This document shows, one piece after another, positions 56,164 through 64,000 of a stretch of DNA of 64,000 nucleotides. Origin of the DNA: Amborella trichopoda (lineage: Eukaryota; Streptophyta; Magnoliopsida; Amborellales; Amborellaceae). The translations under genes and the position numbers were made by a program. Where the stretch lies: contig NW_006495273.1 in the NCBI RefSeq assembly GCF_000471905.2, positions 3,106,334-3,170,333 of the forward strand, written 5' to 3'. Within the stretch, counting starts at the first letter, position 1; each line of letters begins with the position of its first letter. The notes below the pieces were generated by a model. The model did no database searches, had not been told where the DNA came from, and saw only the letters and a program-made list of their open reading frames with translations.

Positions 56164-56547
56164 CAATGTTGTCAAATTCGCTTCGGTTTGGCCAAAGATG
56201 CTGAAGCCTTTCGGATTTTAAGTATAAACCGAAGTAAAGGGAAAAACGGTGTTGCCGTTTTGATTAGATTCAGGCCGCTTCGGTCTGATTCGGCCTACTT
56301 CAGTGTTCTTCGGGTCTTCTTCGGTTAAAGCTTCAAGTTGCTTCGGTCAGAAAATAAATACTTATAAAAAATATTTTTAAATTTTTTTCATTATTTTTAT
56401 ATATTATATATATAAATATCTAATTTAGTTATATATATATATATATATATAAATCTGAAAATCTTCTCTCGAATTGGCTGAAGCACTAAATTGCTTCATT
56501 TTTATCAACAAACCGAAAAAACTCCAAAAACGAATCTGACAACATTG
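56164..56547. mobile_element. MITE family E (CAATGTTGTC ends), copy 2
   Basis: The ends caatgttgtcaaattcgctt and (reverse complement of the right end) caatgttgtcagattcg are close inverted repeats. The flanking octamers gttcaaag and atccaaag differ at two positions, suggesting an 8-bp hAT-type target duplication. A (TA)n run lies in the centre at about 56425-56450. Confidence 0.75.
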
Positions 56548-57308
56548 ATCCAAAGTATTTTAAGGCCCTCCCCTTCCCTCTCTTTCCATCCCTATCATTT
56601 TTTATGTAGTTAACTTGGATTCTTATTAAGAGCAAGAGCTCAAAGATACAAAAGATGTTACAAAGACAAGTAACAAGAGAGTGAACAAAGAAAAGAGGGA
56701 GGGAGAGAGGGAGGGAGGGAGAGGAGAAAAAAGGAGGAGAAAGAAGAAGAAAGGGAATGAAGGGGCTACGGATGAAGCCGAGCATCTGCATCCCCAGTCT
56801 TCCCTCCCTCCCTCTCAAGGTTTTAAGCTTACGAGTGCAAAAGACCTAGGATGACCTTTCTTTTTCATTTGAAATTTTGGGATCCATGAGTATTTACACA
56901 AACAAATTAAAACATCGAGTTCATAAACACGTGGGTTTGATGGTCCTAAATGGTGGACTTTTGACGTTATTTTTTTTAATCATTTTCGGATTGCCCATTA
57001 AAGTTTTGTTTTTTATTTTTATTTTTACTTATTTTTTATTTTTTATTTACAAGGTTGGTCGAGGTTGAGGTGGTTGCCCCCCCAAGATTTGGACCCGAGG
57101 GAGTAAATACAATTCCGCGGTACTATATAATTATTTTGCACACGATCCCCATAGTTATGAAACAAAATCATCGAGATAAGCCCTGAGATAATAATAATGA
57201 CCGTCTAAATTATCGCAATATAAACAGGGAAAGCGTGCATAGTAGAATGGTAAACCCTGTAATGTCTGCTAGGGTGCCGTTTATGCATTGGGAAAAGCTT
57301 TCTATACA
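56548..57308. other. Intergenic with a GA-rich tract
   Basis: A GA/GGGA tract lies at 56690-56760 (gagggagggagagagggagg). The rest shows no gene. Confidence 0.4.
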
Positions 57309-57420
57309 CGGAATTTATATATGCCACCCTTTCTGATATAAATAGATGGCTAAGATGGCCCCAACGGAATTTATATATGCCACCCTTTCTGATATAAATA
57401 GATGGCTAAGATGGCCCCAA
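57309..57420. repeat. 56-bp tandem duplication, perfect or nearly so
   Basis: Two units read cggaatttatatatgccacc...aagatggccccaa, with no difference seen, so the duplication is very recent or is an assembly artefact. Confidence 0.9.
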
Positions 57421-57950
57421 TAACAATGTCATGTTTGAATACCATTTTATTTTTTGCTTTTTCCTTTTGAATGATATTGAAATCAAATTTGGGGCGTGCA
57501 ATCCTCTCTTAAGCTTGTCCCTACAAAAATATAAAAAATATTTTTGATAAATAAAATGATTAAAATACCTTTACAAGTTTTAGGGTAGTTTGGTCCTTTT
57601 ATTTTTTAAAAATACCTTTTTATATTTTTTTGTACGTGTACCCGATGATGACACGCCAAATTTTATGTTTATATGATTTGTAAATAAAAATAAAATACTC
57701 TGAGGCATCGGATTTAGATCAAACGGTTAGTGCTCACTGTGATATTATGCCTGAAGCTATCTTAACCATCCATTCAGTTCGGACGACCAGGAGAGAGTGA
57801 CATATATGAATTATCTAGACCTAGTAGTCCCTTATACAAAAGGTCGTGAACTTCAAACACCAAGAACAAGACCCACCACCTCCAAATCATGTCGGAAGAT
57901 GTAGTTGGGACATTAGAAAATTTTATGATCCTCAAAATTTTGAAAAAAGT
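57421..57950. other. Intergenic, possible weak inverted-repeat element
   Basis: The words ggggcgtgca (57491) and gacacgcc (57648) with AT-rich arms suggest an old inverted-repeat element at about 57490-57660. This is not firm, and no gene is seen. Confidence 0.3.
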
Positions 57951-58019
57951 TTATATAAGGTGTCAACCTAATAATTGAAGTAAGGTGTACCTAAAAATTC
58001 CTTTAGAAGAGAGTGTTTC

Positions 58020-58433
58020 TTTTTTCTTTTTTTTTTGGGTAATTCAGTAGGGAAGACAAGCCCCTACCCATTTTTTTAATAGATTAGGGAATTACATTTT
58101 GAAGGTGTTAATAGGAGTGTCAACGGTGGGAATGGATACCAATAGATTAGGGAGGTGTTAATAGGAGTGTTATCGAGAGTGCGGTGGGAATGGATACCAA
58201 TAGATTAGGGAGCTGTAGATTAGGAGTGTCAACGAGAGCTGTGGGAATGGATACCAATAGATTAGGGAGGTGTAGATTAGGAGTGTCAACGGTGGGAATG
58301 GATACCAATAGATTAAGGAGTTACATTTTGAAGGTATTTTGAAGGTGTTAATAGGAGTGTCAACGGTGGGAATGGATACCATGATGTGGTAATTGGGTGT
58401 AGGAATGTTACCACCACAACCCAGCCTTTTTCC
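58020..58433 (-). mobile_element. SINE-like retroposon with 16-bp TSD and internal VNTR
   Basis: The perfect 16-bp duplication tagaagagagtgtttc flanks it (58004-58019 and 58434-58449). On the minus strand it starts ggaaaaaggctgggttgtgg and ends tgtcttccctactgaattaccc followed by an A-rich tail. Length is 414 bp, against about 176 for the relative at 41968, because of an internal tandem array (58104-58380). No coding capacity. Confidence 0.8.
58104..58380. repeat. VNTR inside the SINE-like element, about five copies
   Basis: Units of about 50-60 bp read ggtgttaataggagtgtcaa...cggtgggaatggatacca...atagattagggag, with small indels (some have cgagagct or gtagatt). The array creates a repetitive minus-strand frame (LIYWYPFP repeated) that is not a gene. 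Confidence 0.85.
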
Positions 58434-59109
58434 TAGAAGAGAGTGTTTCAATGTTTGGATAGTACATCTTATAACAAATTATTTAGACATTCTATTTTCA
58501 AGATTTTCAAGTGTTTATAAACCTTGTTGATTTGTATTTTTAAAAAATTTTAAATTTTATAATAATGTTTCTGATATCAAAACTATATCTCCAAACAAAA
58601 ATTAGAGTGTTTTATTTCTACATTATAAGAAAGGCACCATATACGAACCCAACTCTAAAATTTGTCAAAAAGTATATATTCTCCTAAACAAAGTTCAAAA
58701 GGTGAAGAATATATTCTCCTAAACAAAGTTCAAACAAACATAGTCTCCTAAATCCATAGAGCGTTCTATTTCTACACCACGTCAGCATTATACTGGGTAT
58801 AAACTACTCTTGGGGGAGCAGATTGTATATTTGCTCCTGTATCAAAAGGAGCTGATTTTTTTTTTTTAAATACTGTCAAAAGTAGCTCATTAGGAGAACA
58901 TTTCTGATTTCAATAATCATCAGATGGTTTTTCTTAAAAAAGTCATTTGAACGAGTTCTTAGAAACTCAGAACTCATCGTCCAATAAAAAGGTGCTCTTT
59001 GGAATATTTTTTCCAGGTATACAATAATTTGAATTATTATTTTCTATCTTTGGAGGAAATTTCATTGATATCCTCTTCCCCCTTTTTTTTTTTTGCTGTA
59101 TTTAAAAGT

Positions 59110-59225
59110 AGATGTAGTTTGTCTAAGGCTAGGCCCTAAACAATCAAAGTAGGGCGCACCTTCAAATAGTGCAGAAACATGTCATAAATCTTTATAAAAT
59201 TTTATTTTTATATCTAATTATAAGA
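59110..59225 (-). mobile_element. hAT-type MITE family B, truncated copy
   Basis: One end only: gtttgtctaaggctaggccc...taaacaatcaaagtagggcg and caccttcaaatagtgcagaa. Confidence 0.5.
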
Positions 59226-59375
59226 GAAAATATCTTTGTAGACTCTATTTTTAAGTTTCATTTCTCGACCTAAGGTTTCAAAACCTTTCTTGAACATAGA
59301 GATTCTATTTATTATATCTTCGAAGCCTCTAAAACCAAATTCATCCATTTTTACCTTATATTTTTGGGAAAAGTT

Positions 59376-59760
59376 TATGTAGAGCCGAGACTCCAAACAA
59401 TCAAATTTGAACCTAGCTCAAAAATTTTATTAGAAGAGGTTGTTTTGATGCCCAAATATCATCAAATTTATCATCTCGACATCAAGATGCATGGACATGA
59501 GAAAAAAATGGATTTCAAGTTTTGAAAATAATGTATTTTGTAATGCATTTTTGGACCGTTAATTTTCAAGATTTTCAAATTTTCATAGGTCTGTCGATCT
59601 ACACTATTTTTAAAGCTTTAAACTCTATAAATAATGATGAAAATGTATTTTAAAGGTATCACAAAGATTACCAATGTTAAAGCCATATTTCTCGACACTA
59701 TTTGAAGGTAGGCTCTAATTTGATTGTTTAGAGCCCATGATCTTTATAAATTGCACACAA
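59376..59760 (+). mobile_element. hAT-type MITE family B, full copy with 8-bp TSD
   Basis: It starts gggaaaagtttatgtagagc and ends gtttagagcccatgatcttt...ataaattgcacac. The flanks atattttt occur on both sides. The interior is close to the copies at 11283 and 26403. Confidence 0.75.
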
Positions 59761-59984
59761 TATTTTTTGTCCAAACAAAATCTAAAAAAAAAAAGGAAGA
59801 CTCCCCATTTATGTGTGTAGAACTCTAAAAAATTACTATTAAATTTGACACGGATTTATAAAAAAATTAAATCTTATAATAATTTTTTAAAAAATTCGTG
59901 CCAACTTTAATGACGATCATTTAAAATCCTAAACATATTGAGTAAAAAATGATCCTATAAGATCATTACTCATTTAAAAAAGAT

Positions 59985-60420
59985 ATTATTTTTCTTCTAA
60001 ACTCCCTCTCTCGGATTTTTTCTCTCCCCATAAATCTCTCAAGCCCCTCTTTCTCCGTACATCCCCAACTCATTCTTCCCTCTTCCCCCCCCCCCCCAAA
60101 ACTGCGCCAAATCCCTCATCTTTGTTTTCGCACATCCTCTCTCTCCCTTTATGCTCTCCCAAATGCCTCTCTCTGCCTCTGTTTTTCCATATATCTCTCT
60201 CTCCATCTCCATCTTTTTTTATCCCAAATGCCTCTCCCTGTGCTTTCCATATCTCTCTCTCACTCTCCATCTTTGCACTCTCCCGTGCTCCCCCAATCCC
60301 TCTTTCTATTTTTCCCTTATTATCTCTCTCGTCCTTCCTCAAATCCTCTCTTTCTCTCTCTATTCTTCCCATCCACTCCCTCTCGCTCTCATCCCCAATC
60401 ACATTCTATCTCTCACCCAA
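59985..60420 (+). repeat. CT-rich left arm of a large inverted-repeat element
   Basis: The arm runs from cttctaaactccctctctcg to ctctcgctctcatccccaatcac and contains ccataaatctctcaagcccc and ctcccgtgctcccccaatcc. The reverse complement of 63560-63900 shows the same words in the same order from outer to inner end. The arms thus look like terminal inverted repeats of one element of about 3.9 kb. The low-complexity composition makes the match less certain. Confidence 0.5.
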
Positions 60421-61229
60421 AATAAGAACCCCGAGTAAAAAGAGCAGAATTACGAAATTTTTTTTTAAGAAGCTTGGTATAAAGAGATCATGTGGTGAAG
60501 GTTTTGATAGTTATCAATGCAGATAAGTATGAGTCGTGAATAATGTTTACAAAACTGGCCGATCTAACCGTTAATTGTCCGGTTAGATCGTGGCCGATTC
60601 CGATTTTGAGTGGTTTTGATGATCATCGGTATTTTTAAATGTTAAATAAAATATAACTTCAAATTTTTATTAGTTAGGTTACAATGGTAAGTTGGTTAGC
60701 TTTTACGAAAAGATTGTATTTTGATTCGGACTTAGTATTGTGTATTTTTGGTTAGCTTTGACAAGAAGATTCTATTATGATTCGTGGTTCGAATCCTATA
60801 GCCAGTGCGTTTTCTTCAATACTATTTATCTACGACTTAGTAGTGTGTGTTTTTTTGAAATGCCATTTATTTACTATTAAACAAACGCCATTTTATTTAC
60901 TATTTAGATTGTATCGTTTTTTTTTTAAATGCCATCTATTTACTACTTAGTTGACTATAGGACTCACTAACCAATATGTCATTTACTAGTTAGTTGCCAA
61001 AAAGAGGAGTCTATATTATATATGACTTAATTTTTTTAAAAAATAGTTGGTCAAATCGATTTTTTTAACATTATTTTAATATTCTTTACATTATAGTAAA
61101 GATTAAAAATTTCTTTGGTATACTTATTTTTATATTTTCTTTTCTTTTTTAATTTTTTTTAATAATACTCTTTCACAAATTGATTCGTTAAATCTATTTT
61201 TTCCATTAATTTTCAATTTCGTTTGAGCA

Positions 61230-61413
61230 TTGGTTGTGCAAGATGTTCCGGTGCTTCCTCATCTAATTTCAAAGAACCAAAAAAAAATAGAAGAACTGTA
61301 CGAAAAAGATAGAAGTTTGGATGCCATTGAATTTCCAGTCCCGATGCCAGATCAAAAGCAAGATCTTGAGCATCTCATGCTCTTTGCGGCTTATTGGTGG
61401 CTGGCATTGGTTT
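61230..61413 (+). other. Coding-like segment inside the inverted-repeat element
   Basis: An open stretch reads VPVLPHLISKNQKKIEELYE then KDRSLDAIEFPVPMPDQ and LMLFAAYWWLAL. It has balanced composition unlike the surrounding AT-rich DNA and is preceded by a splice-acceptor-like ggttgtgcaag. It could be a captured host gene fragment. I do not recognise the protein. It is cut by the TRIM-like element at 61414. Confidence 0.35.
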
Positions 61414-61518
61414 TGTGAACAGTTATAGAAATTGTATAACTATGAACAGTGATAAAAACTGTAATTCATGCATAATCCGCCATTGTAAATCAAGTTTACA
61501 AGATAACATCTTCTCACG
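61414..61518 (+). repeat. 5' LTR of the TRIM-like element
   Basis: This 105-bp repeat begins TGTGAACAG and contains two copies of an AACAGTTATA/GTGATAAAAA motif. The 3' LTR has an extra copy of that motif, which explains the length difference. Confidence 0.75.
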
Positions 61519-63154
61519 TGGTATCATAGCGATAGACTTCTCAGCTCAGATCTAAATTCGCCAACCTCAGATCTGAGGTCGGACCCTGTTGTTGGCTCAT
61601 ATTCGTTCTGAAAATTTGTCACATGTACCTCTCTCTCTAACTGAACTGCTCTGTTATCTCTCTCAGTTAGGGATTTGACTGATTTTCCACTTTTCCCCCT
61701 TTTGCCTCAACCTCTGTTTCGTGTTTTCCTCCCCCTGAAGGTCGATCGGAGTCACTACAATCTCAGCCGTCAGATTAACCGGTGGCTCTCTTCCTTGGCA
61801 ACCCTCGTGTTCCGGTCCCTCTTCCTCCTAGCCCTCACCCCCTCCTTCGCCTGCCTCAAAACCTCATTGACCGTCCCGCAGAGCCATTCGCGTGGCACCA
61901 CCACCGCTGCCGCCTCATGGGGCGGCCCTGCCTGGGAGAAGTAGCTCCGACGATCCTGCGAAACCCGTCGTGCCTAACGGCCAGGTCGTCGTGGTCACAG
62001 GTGCCCACCGTGGGGCGCATCTTCCTCTCTCTCTACTTTCCTTCCTCTCTCTCTCTCTCTCTTGTTTCTCTCTCTACTTTCCTTCCTCTCACTCTCTGCT
62101 AATATGCGAGGCCGCAAAAGGCCCCCACTGGATCTGTTGAAAACCTAACCCAAATGCGGGTTCCCAAAACCCCTAATTCATACCTTATCCTCTTAAACCC
62201 TCCATCTTTCTCTCTAACTTTTACAGGCTTCAATGCAGTTGCATAACCTCTCTCATCCTACCACGAATTCCCTTTCTCTGGTTCCCCAATTCTCTCTCTG
62301 ACATTTTTTTTGGAAAAAAAGGAAAAAAAAAGGTGGGTTGGCCTTATGGTCTATTGTACCTTTGTGGACCATTTTGTTTATTTGATCCTACAAATTAAGG
62401 TTTTCATTCTTGCTTGTTCAAATTGAAAAATCCGAATCCTTTTGCCCATTAAGCTCAATGGAAATAATTACGTTTCCATTGAGCTGAATTGTATCTTTCC
62501 ATATCACTGCACTATCTTTCAAAGTTCGCCAACCATCAATATTGCACTGTCTTTCACCATTTTGATAAATCGCACCATTATTTTACATCACTCGATTCTG
62601 CCTTATCCATATTTCCACATTGTTTCGACTCTATGATCTGTCTTGTTGTCGAGTCGTGTTTCGACTCTCTGACCTGTTTTGGATCTTACTGTTTTTTTTA
62701 AGATTGATGATCAAGTTTTCCGCTATTTGATCATGTTTGATAATTGGGTTTTTCGGTACTCAGTCTTATTGGATGGTGGAGTTTTTCGTTACTCCATCCT
62801 GTGTGATGATCGAGTTTTTTATTTCTCAATCCCGACTGATGATCGAGTTTTTGTTACTCAATACCGGTTGTTCCGAAGGCCTATTTGTTTGTTGTTGATC
62901 AAGTTTTTCGTTACTCGATCCCGTTTGTTCCTAAGGCCGTCTGTTGTTCCTGAGACCGTCTGTTGTTCTTGATGCTCGTTGATCTGCCATTACAATCTGT
63001 GCTTGTTGTTCAAGCAATCTGAGCATGAAGATCACGATTTCTAACAGTCATACGTTGCAGCTGAAGACCTGAAGTTCGAACTCAGTTCTTTTGTGCCACT
63101 TATTGTTCAAACTTGAGCTGCTTTATGTCAAATCATATCGAGTTTGAGGGAGAG

Positions 63155-63289
63155 TGTGAATAATTATAAAAACCGTGAACAATTATAAAAACTGTATAAC
63201 TGTGAACAGTTATAGAAACTGTATATTCATGTATAAATCCGCCATTGTAAATCAAGTTTACAAGATAATAGAAACATCATCTTCTCACA
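63155..63289 (+). repeat. 3' LTR of the TRIM-like element
   Basis: This 135-bp repeat begins TGTGAATAATTATAAAAA and ends CTTCTCACA. It is directly preceded by the purine tract. Confidence 0.75.
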
Positions 63290-63294
63290 GGTTT

Positions 63295-63545
63295 TATTGT
63301 GTTCTTCTATTTGCTCTTGCAATTTCTTAGAGCATTGTATCATTGGAATATTCACTTTGTCAAAATGGATTGACGTTCTTGAGATGGGTTTATTCCAATT
63401 TGTCAGTAGGCAAGACAAAATTTGGAAAAGAAAAATCATCAATGGACCTGATCACACAGAGTCAAAATTAAGCACGCTTATGAATGAATATAACAATGGT
63501 GGCTTACCTAATTATAAGCCCTGGCCATTTGAGATGAGCAAATAA
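63295..63545 (+). other. Coding-like segment on the right of the TRIM-like element
   Basis: An open stretch contains KWIDVLEMGLFQFVSRQDKI, then KIINGPDHTESKLSTLMNE and GGLPNYKPWPFEMSK before a stop. With 61230-61413 it is the only coding-like DNA within the inverted-repeat arms. The protein is not recognised. Confidence 0.3.
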
Positions 63546-63559
63546 AAGCTTTAGTTGAT

Positions 63560-63900
63560 GTGATTTGGGGTGAGCGAGAGATTGTGATTTAGGGAGGGAG
63601 GTTGGAGAAAAATGGAAAGAGATAGATTTGGGGGAATATAAGAGAGAGAGATTCGGGGAAGCACGAGGGAGAGAGAGAAATTTAAGGAATCACAAGAGAG
63701 ATGGATTTGGGGAAGCACGGGGAAAGTGAGAAAAGATGGAAAAAAGGAAGAGGGAGAGGACTTGAAAAAGCAAGGGAGAGAGAGGATAGAGAAAAATGGA
63801 GAGAGAGATAAAGAGGGGTTTGGGAGATTCATAGAGAAAGAAAGAGAAACACGTGAGAAGAGGAAAAAATGTCTAGGGGTTTAGAAGATAGGTTTTGAAA
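63560..63900 (-). repeat. GA-rich right arm of the large inverted-repeat element
   Basis: The reverse complement of the CT-rich arm at 59985-60420: gtgatttggggtgagcgagag at the inner end, gaagcacgggg, ggggtttgggagattcatag and gggtttagaagatag at the outer end. Confidence 0.5.
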
Positions 63901-64000
63901 CCTTGGGTTAAAAAGTTATCTAAGGGGTTAGAAGATAGGTTTTGAAACTTTGGGTTTTTGAAACTTTGGATTAAAAACTTTGGGTTAAAAAGTTGTCTAG
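63880..64000. repeat. Short tandem repeat at the window end
   Basis: The words ttagaagataggttttgaaa, ctttgggttaaaaagtt and gtctag are repeated two to three times up to the end of the window. Confidence 0.7.

Larger units (their letters stand above)
57952..58600 (+). mobile_element. hAT-type MITE family B, split by a SINE-like insertion
   Basis: The left part (57952-58019: gtttatataaggtgtcaacc, gtaaggtgtacctaaaaatt) and the right part (58434-58600: tagtacatcttataacaaat, gatttgtatttttaaaaaat) together cover one family B copy. The SINE-like element at 58020-58433 lies between them, framed by a 16-bp target duplication. Confidence 0.7.
61414..63289 (+). mobile_element. TRIM-like non-autonomous LTR retrotransposon (fossil, structurally whole)
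   Basis: Direct terminal repeats lie at 61414-61518 (105 bp) and 63155-63289 (135 bp). They share ccgccattgtaaatcaagtt...tacaagata and a cttctcac end. The 5' LTR is followed at once by a primer-binding site tggtatcatagc (61519-61530), complementary to initiator Met-tRNA as in copia-like elements. A purine tract (gagtttgagggagag) precedes the 3' LTR. A perfect 5-bp target duplication ggttt flanks it (61409-61413, 63290-63294). The interior (about 1.6 kb) holds no gag-pol. Size and short LTRs fit a TRIM-type element, larger than most. The intact TSD and similar LTRs suggest moderate age. Confidence 0.8.

Noticed and set aside
58170-58451. A 93-codon frame with LIYWYPFP repeats
   Set aside because: It is produced by the VNTR inside the SINE-like element.
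60122-60526. Ser/Pro/Leu-rich frames of 65-134 codons
   Set aside because: They come from CT-rich low-complexity DNA of the inverted-repeat arm.

Overview
The window is nuclear DNA of a flowering plant. It is AT-rich and gene-poor, its introns are GT-AG, and it is crowded with small non-autonomous transposable elements. It carries a plant tRNA-Lys(UUU) gene, a MIR394 locus, an AMY2-type cytosolic alpha-amylase gene and a TruA/PUS1-type pseudouridine synthase gene. The species cannot be named from the sequence. An 895-base run of N (13274-14168) shows that this is a draft assembly.

Layout. 0-12.7 kb: the tail of a probable hAT transposase, a MULE-like foldback element, several hAT-type MITEs ('family B'), GA-rich minisatellites, a tRNA-Lys at 4839-4910, a tandem duplication at 5.8-6.6 kb, GGCC-rich repeats and a SINE-like retroposon. 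12.9-15.6 kb: the MIR394 locus. It has a TATA box at 14391-14400, a hairpin at 14671-14780 and the exact 20-nt mature miR394 at 14682-14701. The locus is surrounded by GA/CT microsatellites, and the assembly gap lies just upstream. 16.6-19.1 kb: a decayed RTE-clade LINE. 20-29 kb: an LTR-like repeat, a 454-bp foldback element with a 9-bp target duplication, and more MITEs. 30.2-37.4 kb: the AMY2 gene on the minus strand, 11 coding exons and 408 residues, with catalytic residues present and mobile elements in two introns. 37.4-44.8 kb: MITEs, an unidentified 170-residue frame, a second LTR-like repeat, a SINE-like copy and a gypsy-type gag fossil. 45.0-47.4 kb: the two-exon pseudouridine synthase gene (607 residues), preceded by a telo-box and site II motifs. 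47.8-64 kb: tandem duplications, a glutamate-1-semialdehyde aminomutase pseudogene, L1 LINE fragments, hAT MITEs, a SINE-like element carrying an internal VNTR, and a TRIM-like LTR element nested in a larger inverted-repeat element.

The most informative observation is the gene order MIR394 - AMY2 - pseudouridine synthase. From memory, Arabidopsis has the same three genes as neighbours (AT1G76135 MIR394B, AT1G76130 AMY2, AT1G76120 pseudouridine synthase) and a partial paralogous block (AT1G20375 MIR394A, AT1G20370). The window therefore looks like an old conserved block inflated by transposons to about 33 kb. The three genes are not known to share a pathway: miR394 represses the F-box gene LCR, AMY2 is a family-2 alpha-amylase, and PUS1-type enzymes modify RNA. 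Their linkage is a positional observation. A 30-codon reading frame that begins at the first AUG of the inferred pri-miR394, in a strong plant start context, runs through the mature miRNA and deserves testing.
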